From contig NZ_PBYA01000003.1 in assembly GCF_002729955.1 (NCBI RefSeq), positions 1-64,000 of the forward strand: a DNA stretch of 64,000 bases, read 5' to 3'. The position numbers were made by a program, and so were the translations under genes. This stretch comes from Salinisphaera sp. Its GTDB lineage: Bacteria; Pseudomonadota; Gammaproteobacteria; Nevskiales; Salinisphaeraceae. Positions within the stretch are counted from its first letter, which is position 1; each line of letters begins with the position of its first letter. Below, piece after piece: positions 9,935 through 18,579 of the stretch. Below the pieces are notes generated by a model that was not told the origin of the DNA, made no database searches, and saw only the letters and a program-made list of their open reading frames with translations.

Positions 9935-10860
9935 GAAGCGGCCCCGCCCGCGCTGCAGTCGCGGCCCAGCGCGTCCACCAAGAGGCGGGCAAAGCGGCTG
10001 GCCGACGGCAACCCGCCGAAACCCCAGACCGGCGGCACGTAGAGCACGGGGGCGTTGTTCACGGCCGGCAGGTGATGCCAGAGCACGCTGGTATCGATTT
10101 CTTCGGCCACGCCGACCGGCAACGGTTTGACCACCACCATGCGGGCGTTGTCGATCGACGCCAGCCGTTCAAGCGGCACGGTGGCAAAGCCCCAGTAGTT
10201 GCCGCCGTCCTGCCAGGCGTTGGCGATATCCATGCGCTCGAGCACGCTGCCGACCAGGCTGTCTTCGGTATACACCCGCACATGGCGGGCATCCATGAAC
10301 TGCACCACGAGCAACGGCTTGACCTGCTCGGGCACCTTCGCCGCACAGGCCGCGATACGGACCTGCGTGGCGTCGATCAACGCTTCGGCGGCGGCCTCGC
10401 GGCCCACCAGCGCGCCCAGACGGCGGGTGGATTCCACGGTTCGATCCCAGACCGCACCCTGGCCGTCGTAGATGTCGATGGTCTTGACCGGCGCGATCGG
10501 GGCGAGGCGTTCACGCAGCCCGGAATACATGGAGGTGATGGTGACCACGTCGATATCCAGCTGCGAAAGCAGCTCCATGTTCGGCTGTACCCGCAGGCCC
10601 AGATCGCGCACGCCCTCGGGCACGTCGGGTGCGGCCACCCACTCGTTGTAGGCCGGGATTTGCGACATGGCGACCGGCGGCGCGCCGATGGCGATGAGGG
10701 TCTGGGCCTGGCCCCAGTCGATGACGGCCACACGCGGCGTGTCTTTGGCCTGGGCGACGCCGGCCACGGCACAAAAAAACAAGGCCAGCCCGAGCAGCCA
10801 GCCTGTGTAGATCGCGCGCCGTGGCAGAACGGCGCCAGCGGCACCCGCCCGCCGCCTCAC
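9931..10860 (-). CDS. fhuD: Siderophore-binding periplasmic protein FhuD-like
   Basis: A 309-aa periplasmic binding protein of the helical-backbone (TroA/FhuD) class. I choose a GTG start at 10860 because it overlaps the fhuC stop (GTGA) and gives a proper signal peptide: an RRR-rich start, hydrophobic WLLGLALFFCAVAG and a VAQA cleavage site. The track ORF runs 109 codons further upstream inside fhuC, which is an artefact. Its role is to deliver the ferric siderophore to FhuB. It lies in the fhuCDB operon. Confidence 0.87.
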   Translation of the reverse strand: MRRRAGAAGAVLPRRAIYTGWLLGLALFFCAVAGVAQAKDTPRVAVIDWGQAQTLIAIGAPPVAMSQIPAYNEWVAAPDVPEGVRDLGLRVQPNMELLSQLDIDVVTITSMYSGLRERLAPIAPVKTIDIYDGQGAVWDRTVESTRRLGALVGREAAAEALIDATQVRIAACAAKVPEQVKPLLVVQFMDARHVRVYTEDSLVGSVLERMDIANAWQDGGNYWGFATVPLERLASIDNARMVVVKPLPVGVAEEIDTSVLWHHLPAVNNAPVLYVPPVWGFGGLPSASRFARLLVDALGRDCSAGGAAS

Positions 10861-11624
10861 TGGACGACGGCGATGGGGTGGTTGTCGGCCGGGTGTTCCA
10901 TCACGCGCATGCGCACACCGTAAATTTCTTCGAGCGTTTGATCGCACATGAGTTCGCGCGGTGCACCCTGGGCCAGCAGCCGGCCGCCGCGCAGGGCCAC
11001 CAGCTGGTCGCAATAGCGCGAGACCATGTTCACGTCGTGCAGCACGATGATCACGCCGATGCCGAGGGTGCTTGCCAGTTCGCGAATGAGCGCGAGGGTA
11101 TCCACCTGATGGGCGATATCCAGCGCCGAGAGCGGTTCGTCGAGCAGCAAAAAGCGGCTGCCCTGGGCCAGCAGCATGGCCAGCCATACGCGCTGGCGCT
11201 CGCCGCCGGAGAGCGTATCCACCATGCGGTCGGTCATGGCCTCGATACCGGTCAGCGCCATGGCCTTGGCCACGGCGCGCTTGTCTTCACGGGTCATGCG
11301 CCCGAGCAGGCCCTGCCAGGGGTAGCGCCCGAACGACACCAGCTCGCGTACGGTCAGGCTGGTCGCGGCCGGCAGCTGCTGCGGCAGATAGGCCACTTCC
11401 CGAGCGAATTCACGATCGCCCCACTCGCCCACCGCGCGCCCGTTCAGCGACACCTGGCCGCGGCTGGCGTTCTGCTGGCGGGCCAGCAGCTTGAGCAGCG
11501 TGGACTTGCCGGAACCGTTGTGCCCGATCAAGCCATAGACCAGACCCTGCGTAAAACGCAGATCGGTGGCTTCGAGCAGACAGCGTCCATTGACCTCGAA
11601 GCGTGCGGCGTTGAGTTCGAACAT
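10857..11624 (-). CDS. fhuC: Siderophore ABC transporter ATPase FhuC-like
   Basis: A 255-aa FecE/FhuC-type ATPase. Walker A is GHNGSGKST, signature LSGGERQR, Walker B FLLLDEPLSALD, and the switch histidine is in IVLHDVN. It energises FhuB. It is first in the fhuC-fhuD-fhuB operon, with a candidate Fur site about 72 bases upstream of its start. Confidence 0.9.
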   Translation of the reverse strand: MFELNAARFEVNGRCLLEATDLRFTQGLVYGLIGHNGSGKSTLLKLLARQQNASRGQVSLNGRAVGEWGDREFAREVAYLPQQLPAATSLTVRELVSFGRYPWQGLLGRMTREDKRAVAKAMALTGIEAMTDRMVDTLSGGERQRVWLAMLLAQGSRFLLLDEPLSALDIAHQVDTLALIRELASTLGIGVIIVLHDVNMVSRYCDQLVALRGGRLLAQGAPRELMCDQTLEEIYGVRMRVMEHPADNHPIAVVQ

Positions 11625-11695
11625 GACCTTCTCCGCAGCGTGGCGATACGCCCGCGCCGCGCGGTGATTCGGCAGGGCTCCGAGAATAAGCTAAA

Positions 11696-11710
11696 TACGA
11701 ATGCTTATCA
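11696..11710 (-). promoter_or_regulatory. Candidate Fur box upstream of fhuC
   Basis: Read on the minus strand, TGATAAGCATTCGTA matches the 7-1-7 Fur consensus at 10 of 14 positions. It shares TGATAA-x-CATTC-x-TA with the site before fhuF. It lies in a short AT-rich island in otherwise GC-rich DNA, where the promoter of fhuCDB should be. Confidence 0.45.
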
Positions 11711-11823
11711 AAAAGATGAACCGCCACGGGCCGGCCCTCGCCCGACACCAGCCAAGCCAGCCGGGCCTTTGCGGCCAAGCCGGACGCAGGCGCCGCTTGG
11801 GCGTAAGGTCCGGGCGCGGCGGT

Positions 11824-12579
11824 TTAGCGGCCGCCCTGAAAGACCGCCTCGATTTCGGCCCGGCATTTAAGCAATGCCGCGGCCAGCTCGTCGTAATGCG
11901 GCTCGAAGCGTAGCGCCGGCACCGCCAGCGAGACGGCGTAGTTACCGCTCAGCCCGGTGCGAATGTACACGCCCAGGCCACAGACCCCGTCGGCGTGTTC
12001 TTCGCGATCCACGGCGATGCCGGTGCGCCGGACGGTGCTCAATTCCGCCTGTAACGTGCTCAGCCGCGTGTGCGAGGCCGCCGTGCAGGGTTGCAGGGTC
12101 TCGCCGAGCACGCTGGCCAGCCGGGCGTCGTCCTGGGCCGCCAACAGGGCCTTGCCGTGGGCGGTGCAGTGAATGGGGAACGCGGTGCCGACCTGCGACA
12201 CCACCCGCAGTTCACGATCGGAGACGTACTGATCCACCGAAATGGCATGCGTGCCGCGATCCAGGCACAGGTCGACGGTCTCGCGGGTGCGCCGGCCCAG
12301 GGCTTCGATATGCGGGCGTGCCACGGCGACCATATCGGTATGCGCGGCCGTGGCCAGCCGGGCAATCGCCGGGCCGAGCCGCAGCCCGCGTTCGCCCTCG
12401 ACCAGCAGCTGCTGGTCGAGCAATGCGCTGGCCAGGCGGTGCACGGTGGTTCGCGGCAAGCCGGTGGTACGCGCCAGTTCGGAAACGGTACGCCCCTCCG
12501 AGGCCGCTTCCAGAGCGGCCAGGATCTGGGCAGCGCGGGCGATGACCTGGCCGTTCGAGGACTGCTGTACTTCTGTCAT
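11824..12579 (-). CDS. IclR-family transcriptional regulator
   Basis: A 251-aa IclR-type regulator with an N-terminal winged helix (SELARTTGLPRTTVHRLASAL) and a C-terminal ligand-binding IclR effector domain (including HCTAHGKALLA). I start it at MTEVQQSSNG; the track starts 24 codons earlier. It is divergent from an MFS transporter gene 110 bases away. A perfect 11-bp inverted repeat lies between them, so it probably controls the transporter and itself. Confidence 0.87.
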   Translation of the reverse strand: MTEVQQSSNGQVIARAAQILAALEAASEGRTVSELARTTGLPRTTVHRLASALLDQQLLVEGERGLRLGPAIARLATAAHTDMVAVARPHIEALGRRTRETVDLCLDRGTHAISVDQYVSDRELRVVSQVGTAFPIHCTAHGKALLAAQDDARLASVLGETLQPCTAASHTRLSTLQAELSTVRRTGIAVDREEHADGVCGLGVYIRTGLSGNYAVSLAVPALRFEPHYDELAAALLKCRAEIEAVFQGGR

Positions 12580-12653
12580 GGGCACACGATACGCGCGGTA
12601 GACGGATGCGCGGATTCTGCCGCTTGACGCGCCGCCTGTCAGGCTTACCATAT

Positions 12654-12684
12654 CCGCCTATCGGTCATGCCATCCGATAGGCGG
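12654..12684. promoter_or_regulatory. Perfect inverted repeat covering the MFS ribosome binding site
   Basis: CCGCCTATCGG and CCGATAGGCGG form an 11-bp perfect inverted repeat with a 9-base spacer. The right arm contains AGGCGG, the likely Shine-Dalgarno of the MFS gene 4 bases further on. It could be an IclR operator, or an RNA hairpin that hides the ribosome site. Confidence 0.6.
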
Positions 12685-12688
12685 TCAT

Positions 12689-13840
12689 ATGAGCACGCAA
12701 AACCCCGGTCTAGCCGCGGCCTTCAGCCTGCTTGCCGTCGCCTGCCTCACGATCATGGTGGGCTGCGTGGTGGTACCCGGCCTGCCGAGCATTGCGCAAA
12801 ATCTGGGCGTGGCCTCGGCGGCGAGCTGGCTGGTCACCCTGCCGGCCCTGGGCGTGGTGCTGTTCGGGCCCGTGGCGGGGCATCTGATCGATCGTTTGGG
12901 CGCCTATCGCATGCTCTGTGCCGGACTGTTTGCCTATGGCCTGCTGGGCGTGGCCGCTGTGGCCCTACACGGGATGTGGCTGGTGTTCGCCAACCGGCTG
13001 TTGCTGGGCGCGGCCACGGCGGTGGTCATGACCTCGGGCACCGCGCTGATATCGGCGTTCTACAGCGGCCAGGATCGGCTCACCATGATCGCCCGCCAGG
13101 GCATGACCATCGAGCTGGGCGGTGTGATCTTCATCGCCCTCGGCGGCCAGCTGGCGAGCCTGGGCTGGCGCTGGCCGTTTGTGCTCTACCTGTTCGCCTG
13201 GCTGATGCTGGGAATGGTTCTCTGCTGCGTGCCGCGACCACCGGCGACCCGCGAAAACCCGCAGCCCACCGCGCAGGCTCGCCGACTGTCGGCCACGCTC
13301 AAAACCGTCTACGTACTCGCGCTGGCGGCGATGACGATATTCTTCTTCGCCGTGGTCAAGCTGCCCATCCATCTGCACGCCCTGGGTTATAGCGAACCGC
13401 AAACCGGGTATTTCCTGTCGTTCATTTCGTTGGTCGCGGTGGGCGCCGCCTTTGTCATGCCGCGCGTGGTGAGCAGGCTCGGCAACTTCTCGACGCTGGC
13501 CGTGGCCTTTCTGTTCTTCGCCGTCGCGCACGGGCTATTCGCCTGGGTGGGCAGCACCGCCTGGCTGCTGCTGTGCTGTATCGCCATGGGCACGGGCTTC
13601 GGTTTGTCGGTGCCGCTGGTCAATCACATGACCGTGGAAAACAGCGCAGCCGAAGTGCGCGGCCGCAATCTGTCCTATCTCTCGGTCGCGATATTCATGG
13701 GGCAATTCCTGGCATCGTTCTCGGATTTCCTCCCCGGCCCGCCGACGCTTGCGCTGTGTATCGCGGGCGCGGCGAGCGTGGTGGTGGCGGGGTCGATCGG
13801 CGTGGCCCGCGGTCTGTTTGCCCCAGGTGCCACGCGCTGA
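12689..13840 (+). CDS. Major facilitator superfamily transporter
   Basis: A 383-aa inner-membrane protein with about 12 hydrophobic segments and the MFS loop 2-3 region (GHLIDRLGAYRM). It is on the short side, as for drug or small-metabolite exporters of the DHA1 type. The divergent IclR regulator suggests induction by an aromatic or small organic acid-like effector. The substrate cannot be predicted. The start ATG follows AGGCGG inside the inverted repeat. Confidence 0.8.
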   Translation: MSTQNPGLAAAFSLLAVACLTIMVGCVVVPGLPSIAQNLGVASAASWLVTLPALGVVLFGPVAGHLIDRLGAYRMLCAGLFAYGLLGVAAVALHGMWLVFANRLLLGAATAVVMTSGTALISAFYSGQDRLTMIARQGMTIELGGVIFIALGGQLASLGWRWPFVLYLFAWLMLGMVLCCVPRPPATRENPQPTAQARRLSATLKTVYVLALAAMTIFFFAVVKLPIHLHALGYSEPQTGYFLSFISLVAVGAAFVMPRVVSRLGNFSTLAVAFLFFAVAHGLFAWVGSTAWLLLCCIAMGTGFGLSVPLVNHMTVENSAAEVRGRNLSYLSVAIFMGQFLASFSDFLPGPPTLALCIAGAASVVVAGSIGVARGLFAPGATR

Positions 13841-14033
13841 AACAAGCCGCATGGCCCACCCGCGGCCGGGGCGGGCATTTCAAACCGGCCGATAGGCTCG
13901 ACCACACATGCCTCGGAGGCGCATCCTTGCCACCGTTCCGCCATTTCCACCTTGGCTTGACCGGTCCGACGCGCCTTCGTTGTAAGGCAGCCGACCAAGC
14001 CGGCCAGGCCATGCAAGGAGGCAAACAGCGCCT

Positions 14034-14465
14034 ATGACGATTATCGACAGCTTGCGTCGCTGGTTCGGCCAGCAAAAAAACAGCACATCGAAGGCCCCCG
14101 CAGGCCTGGCAAACGCTGCGGCGCCCGATACGCCGGTGGACGTGCTCGATCTCAACGCCGCCTTTGAGGCCCACCAGGCGGGTGCGCGCTTCATCGACGT
14201 GCGTGAGCCGGGGGAATGGTCGCAGGGCCATATCGCGGGCGCGGTTCACCATCCCATCGACACGCTGGAAGCCCAGCCGCAGATTTCGGTCACCCGTGAT
14301 ACCCCGGTGGTGACTTATTGCGCCGCCGGCATCCGCGCCGCGCGCGGGGCGGCCGCGCTTGCCGCGAACGGCTATCGCGACGTGAAGGTGCTCGAAGCCG
14401 GCTATGGCGACTGGCGCGCGGCCGGGTACCCGGTCGAACATCCGGACCGCGACACCCCGGCGTGA
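14034..14465 (+). CDS. Rhodanese-domain sulfurtransferase
   Basis: A 143-aa single-domain rhodanese. It has the CH2A-like DVREPGEWSQGHI motif and the active-site loop YCAAGIRA with cysteine near residue 96, which would carry a persulfide. The N-terminal 40 residues form a short polar linker. It overlaps the next gene (GTGA), a pyridine-nucleotide-disulfide-type flavoprotein, so they form a two-gene operon. The pairing points to sulfide/persulfide or selenium-type chemistry. Confidence 0.85.
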   Translation: MTIIDSLRRWFGQQKNSTSKAPAGLANAAAPDTPVDVLDLNAAFEAHQAGARFIDVREPGEWSQGHIAGAVHHPIDTLEAQPQISVTRDTPVVTYCAAGIRAARGAAALAANGYRDVKVLEAGYGDWRAAGYPVEHPDRDTPA

Positions 14466-15586
14466 GCACACAGGCGAAGGTGGTACTCGTGGGCGCCGGC
14501 CATGCCCATCTGCATGTGGCTGCCCATGCCGATGCGCTGGCCGAGGCCGGCGCCAGCGTCACGCTCGTGGACCCCGGCACCTTCTGGTACTCCGGCCGGG
14601 CCACCGGCATGCTCGGCGGCCGGTTTGCCCCCGAAGACGACCAGATCGACCCGCGGGCCGTGGTCGAAAACCACGGCGGCGCGTTTGTAGCCGGGCACGT
14701 CGAGACGGTCGACCGCGAACGCCAGCGCCTACATCTGGCCGATGGCCAAACGCTCGCCTACGACTGGCTGTCGTTCAACGTGGGCAGCGGCGTGAACAGC
14801 TCGGCGATCGACGGCTGTACGGCCGAGGCGAACTGCTGGCCGGTCAAACCCATCGCCAATCTCGCGCCCCTGCGTACCACGCTGAGCCGGGCGTTCGCGG
14901 CCGGCGAGGCACCCGCCGTGGCCGTGGTGGGCGGCGGCAATACCGGCTGTGAAATCGCGGCCAATATCGCGGCCCTGGCCCGTCGCCATGCGCCGACCGA
15001 TGCACGCCCCGCCATCCGTCTGCTGCAGGGCGGCGATACCTTCGCGCCGTCGCTGCCGGCCAGCGCAGGCAAACGCCTTGCCGACAAACTCGCCGCCCTC
15101 GGTATCGACGTGCAATACAACCGCCGTATCACCGAACGCCGCGACGGCGAACTGATCTGCGACGACGGCGAACATATTGCCGCCGCGCATGTGGTGATTG
15201 CGACCGGGCTGGTGGCACCGCAGTGGCTCGCCCACCTCGGCCTTGCCTTTGACGATGGCCTGGTGGTCGACGACACCCTGCGCAGCGTCGACGATCCGCA
15301 GGTATTCGCGGTGGGCGACTGTGCGCATATTCGTGGCCATGCGCTGGCCCGCCTCGGCGTTTTCGGTGTACGTCAGGCGCCGGTGCTGCTGGCCAATCTG
15401 CTGGCCGGTCTGCGCGGGCAGGCGCTCGAAAACTATGAGCCGCAGTCGAAGTGGCTGTCGATTCTCGACCTCGGCGACGGCACCGGTCTGGCCAGCCGCG
15501 GGCAGCGCTGGTGGCTGGGCCGTAGCAGCGTGTGGCTCAAGCACTGGCTCGACCGCCGCTTCATCGAAAGCTACCGGCCGCGTTGA
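14462..15586 (+). CDS. FAD-dependent pyridine nucleotide-disulfide oxidoreductase (NDH-2/SQR-like)
   Basis: A 374-aa flavoprotein starting at a GTG that overlaps the rhodanese stop. The N-terminus has VVLVGAGHAHLHV, the FAD-binding start typical of the NDH-2/SQR-like group also found fused to SelD. A second Rossmann motif (VVGGGNTGCE) binds NAD(P)H, and VFAVGDCAHI is the C-terminal FAD motif. The track ORF begins 48 codons earlier inside the rhodanese gene and should be trimmed. The electron acceptor could be quinone. The exact substrate (NADH, sulfide or another) is undecided. Confidence 0.75.
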   Translation: MSTQAKVVLVGAGHAHLHVAAHADALAEAGASVTLVDPGTFWYSGRATGMLGGRFAPEDDQIDPRAVVENHGGAFVAGHVETVDRERQRLHLADGQTLAYDWLSFNVGSGVNSSAIDGCTAEANCWPVKPIANLAPLRTTLSRAFAAGEAPAVAVVGGGNTGCEIAANIAALARRHAPTDARPAIRLLQGGDTFAPSLPASAGKRLADKLAALGIDVQYNRRITERRDGELICDDGEHIAAAHVVIATGLVAPQWLAHLGLAFDDGLVVDDTLRSVDDPQVFAVGDCAHIRGHALARLGVFGVRQAPVLLANLLAGLRGQALENYEPQSKWLSILDLGDGTGLASRGQRWWLGRSSVWLKHWLDRRFIESYRPR

Positions 15587-15860
15587 GCCGCCACGGGGCG
15601 CAGCAACCGCCCATGCTGCGCTGCGTCAGGCCGGGTGGCACACCGCCGGCGAAGCACGCCGGGCCCGCGCCCTATCGGCATTGCAGGCGCCACGGCGCAG
15701 CATACGCTCGCGTACGTGCATTGACGCGCACCGTACGGACGCCGATATTGAGCGTTTTGCGCCTCGGCGCCTGTGTTATGCATAGACTCGTGATTGCCGC
15801 TGTCATCGGGAGAGATACCTTGCCCTGTCGAGCCCTCCGCCACCGTCGAGGCCGCTACTG

Positions 15861-16892
15861 ATGGCCGCCGTGATTGATGCCATCGAGTACATGCTGCCGG
15901 CGCGCACGGAGTCGATCGAGGAAATCGCGGCGCGCTTTCCTAACTGGCCGCTGGAAAAGATCGCCGAAAAAACCGGCATCCGCGCGCGGCATGTGGCCTC
16001 CGACGAGGAATGCGCCTCGGATTTCGGCGTGATCGCCGCCGAGGCGCTGATCGAGCGTACCGGCACCGACGTGGCCGATATCGACTACCTGATCTTCTGT
16101 ACCCAGACGCCGGACTATCTCGCTCCGACCACGGCCTGTCTCGTGCAGCAGCGGCTTGGCCTGAGCACACACATTGGCGCGCTGGATATCAACCTCGGCT
16201 GTTCCGGCTATATCTATGCGCTGGGCGTGGCCAAGGCCCTGATCGAAACCGGCCAGGCCCAAAAACTGTTGCTCATCACCGCGGATACCTACAGCAAGTT
16301 CGTCAACCCCGGCGACAAGAGCGTGCGCGCCCTGTTTGGCGATGCCGCCGCGGCCACGCTGATGAGCGCCGGCGAAGGCGCCGAAGCGATCGGCCCGTTC
16401 GTCTACGGCACCGACGGCTCGGGCGCACAGGATCTGATCGTACCCAACAGCGGCCTGCGCAACCGTGCGATCGACCGCCCCGTGGAGGAATACACCGACC
16501 GCCACGGCAATACCCGCAGCGACCACAACATCTACATGAACGGGCGCGCGGTGATCGAATTCACCCTGCGCGAAGTGCCGAAGGCCATTGATGCCCTGTG
16601 CGCCAAGGCCCATGTGAGCCTGGACGAAATCGATGCCGTGGTGCCCCACCAGGCCAGCGCCACCGTGCTCGAAGGCATTCGCAAGAAGCTGGACCTGCCG
16701 GCCGAGCGCTTTGTGGTGTGCATGGAAGACATCGGCAACACCGTGTCCTGCAGTATTCCCATCGCCATCAAGCGCGCGGCCGCAATGGGCCAGATCAAAC
16801 CCGGCGCCCTGCTGTTGCTGGTCGGCTTTGGGGTCGGGCTGTCCTGGGGCGCAACGCTCGTACGGCTGCCCGACGACTTCGCCGCTGCCTGA
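15861..16892 (+). CDS. 3-oxoacyl-ACP synthase III family protein
   Basis: A 343-aa KAS III-fold condensing enzyme with the full Cys-His-Asn triad: Cys113 in NLGCSGYIYA, His262 in VVPHQAS and Asn near 293 in DIGNTVSC. These enzymes join an acyl-CoA starter to malonyl-ACP, in fatty acid or secondary-metabolite synthesis. It stands alone here, not in a fab operon, so it may be a FabH paralogue with a specialised starter. ATG directly follows CTACTG with only a weak ribosome site. Confidence 0.82.
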   Translation: MAAVIDAIEYMLPARTESIEEIAARFPNWPLEKIAEKTGIRARHVASDEECASDFGVIAAEALIERTGTDVADIDYLIFCTQTPDYLAPTTACLVQQRLGLSTHIGALDINLGCSGYIYALGVAKALIETGQAQKLLLITADTYSKFVNPGDKSVRALFGDAAAATLMSAGEGAEAIGPFVYGTDGSGAQDLIVPNSGLRNRAIDRPVEEYTDRHGNTRSDHNIYMNGRAVIEFTLREVPKAIDALCAKAHVSLDEIDAVVPHQASATVLEGIRKKLDLPAERFVVCMEDIGNTVSCSIPIAIKRAAAMGQIKPGALLLLVGFGVGLSWGATLVRLPDDFAAA

Positions 16893-16920
16893 TTCACTCA
16901 CGGCCGGGCCGCGTGCGGCT

Positions 16921-17271
16921 CTAGGACAAAAGCCAGCGCGTGGCCGGCCCGGCGAGCCCGAAGGCGACGATTCCCGCCACCACGGCCAGGCCCACGCTCT
17001 GGCGCCAGCGTAGAACCACGGCCGTCGCCACCGCGCCCGCCGCGTAGCTCAACAGCGTCTGCCACGACGGGCTTTCGATGGATGGCCCAGCCAGGCTCGC
17101 CACGGCCAGGCCGACCAGCAACGCGGGGCCGGCGATGCGAATCGCCGGATGGTCGCCCGAAAGCAGCCTGAGCAACCGGCTGTCGGGGGCCAGCAGAAAC
17201 GGCAGAACGCGGCTGAACGCCGTCACCCCCGCCATGGCCGCGATAGCGATGAACAGCGACCGGTCGGTCAT
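16921..17271 (-). CDS. azlD: AzlD-family small subunit of branched-chain amino acid exporter
   Basis: A 116-aa protein with about four hydrophobic segments and the AzlD pattern ITAF-like VTAFSRVLPFLL near its N-terminus. AzlC and AzlD together export branched-chain amino acids or analogues. Its ATG overlaps the azlC stop. It is last of three overlapping genes, after the regulator and azlC. Confidence 0.82.
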   Translation of the reverse strand: MTDRSLFIAIAAMAGVTAFSRVLPFLLAPDSRLLRLLSGDHPAIRIAGPALLVGLAVASLAGPSIESPSWQTLLSYAAGAVATAVVLRWRQSVGLAVVAGIVAFGLAGPATRWLLS

Positions 17272-17963
17272 GCCGTCTCCGACCGATGGCGCCAGCCCGC
17301 CGCCGTGACCGCCACCACCACGCCGGCTGCCAGCGCGAGGGCGATATTGCCGAGCCAGACGGCCACAAGCGCCGCGCCCGCGCCGGCCAGCAGCGGCACG
17401 GCCGTTTCGCGGTTCAGGTTTTCCAGCGAAAGCGCCAGAAACAGCGCCGGCAGGGCAAAATCCAGGGCATGGGTCAGCGCCGGCGCGGCATGGCTGAGCA
17501 CCGTGCCCAGCACAGCACCCAGGGCCGTGCCGGCAACCCAGCAGAGATACGCCGCCGCGGCCAGGCCGACAAGCCAGGCGGTCAATTGCCGCCCCGGCGT
17601 GGCATCACGCCGCGTGAGCGCGGTGGCGAACACTTCGTCGGTCAGGCCCAGGGCCAGAGGCAAGCGCGCCGAAAGTCGCGTCGGGAAGATACGGCGCAGG
17701 AAGGCTCCGTAGACGATATGCCGCGAATCGATCAACGCACACAGGGCCACCACATACGGCCACGGCGTGGCGTCCTGTAACGCGGCCAGCAGAATGAACT
17801 GGCTGCCGCCGGCAAAGATCGCGGCCGAGAACAGCAGCGGCACATAGACGGGATAGCCAAAGCTCGTCGCCGCGGCGCCGAACGTGATCGCCACCGGCAC
17901 ATAGCCCAGACAGATCGGCCCCGCCGACTGCAGCCCGCGCACAAGACCGCGTCGCCGGCTCAT
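17268..17963 (-). CDS. azlC: AzlC-family branched-chain amino acid exporter
   Basis: A 231-aa inner-membrane protein beginning MSRRRGLVRG, with the family signature GYVPVAITFGAAA and later SRHIVYGAFL. The track ORF extends 123 codons upstream into the regulator gene, which I reject because the short start overlaps the regulator stop (ATGA). It pairs with AzlD to export branched-chain amino acids. Confidence 0.85.
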   Translation of the reverse strand: MSRRRGLVRGLQSAGPICLGYVPVAITFGAAATSFGYPVYVPLLFSAAIFAGGSQFILLAALQDATPWPYVVALCALIDSRHIVYGAFLRRIFPTRLSARLPLALGLTDEVFATALTRRDATPGRQLTAWLVGLAAAAYLCWVAGTALGAVLGTVLSHAAPALTHALDFALPALFLALSLENLNRETAVPLLAGAGAALVAVWLGNIALALAAGVVVAVTAAGWRHRSETA

Positions 17964-18502
17964 GTCGGCTGCGCTTCGGGGTAGACCACCGAAACCAGCG
18001 CGGCCGCACCGGCCCTGCCCGCTTCGTAGCGATGCGTCTGATCGGCGGCGAACGTCCAGGCCTCGCCGGCCTGCAACACGGCACGCTCGGCCGGCGTTGT
18101 CACCGTCAGCGTGCCTCGAAGCACCAGCACGTGCTCGCTTACGCCAGCGGCATGCCCGTCGGCCTGCCGACAGGCGCCGGCGTCGAAGTGCATGCGAAAC
18201 GTTTCGATCCTGCGCTCGGCGTCTTCGCGATCGACGAGCACGACCGACACACCGGCCGCCGCCGATGACTGCGGCGCGGCAGACCCCACGAGCTCGCCAT
18301 AGCCGACCTGAAGCCCCTGGGCGAGCTGCCATATCGTCTCGATCGTGGGGTTGCCCTCACCGCGCTCCAGATTCGACAGCGTGGACTTGCCGATTCCGGT
18401 CAGCGCCGCGAGGCCGACCAACGTCAGGCCGCGCTCGGTTCGAAACGCCTTGATGCGTTGGGCGAACTGCCGGTGCAGCTCCTGCGGGGTGGCGTTATCC
18501 AT
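17960..18502 (-). CDS. XRE-family regulator with C-terminal cupin domain
   Basis: A 180-aa regulator with an N-terminal helix-turn-helix (LAALTGIGKSTLSNLERGEG) and a C-terminal cupin-like sensor domain (VLRGTLTVTT ... GEAWTFAADQTHRYE). This architecture is common next to amino acid exporters. It heads the azlC-azlD operon and overlaps azlC. A palindrome lies just upstream of its start and is probably its operator. Confidence 0.82.
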   Translation of the reverse strand: MDNATPQELHRQFAQRIKAFRTERGLTLVGLAALTGIGKSTLSNLERGEGNPTIETIWQLAQGLQVGYGELVGSAAPQSSAAAGVSVVLVDREDAERRIETFRMHFDAGACRQADGHAAGVSEHVLVLRGTLTVTTPAERAVLQAGEAWTFAADQTHRYEAGRAGAAALVSVVYPEAQPT

Positions 18503-18523
18503 AGAAAACTAATCATCGGCTCT

Positions 18524-18545
18524 AATTCCGTTATATTGGAATTAA
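18524..18545. promoter_or_regulatory. Palindromic operator candidate upstream of the XRE-cupin/azlCD operon
   Basis: TAATTCC-(8)-GGAATTA is a perfect 7-bp inverted repeat in an AT-rich patch 22 bases before the regulator's ATG. Its position over the likely -10/start region suits negative autoregulation. Confidence 0.5.
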
Positions 18546-18579
18546 AGGCCAACCCGCAAAAAGCGCCTGCCGGCACGGC

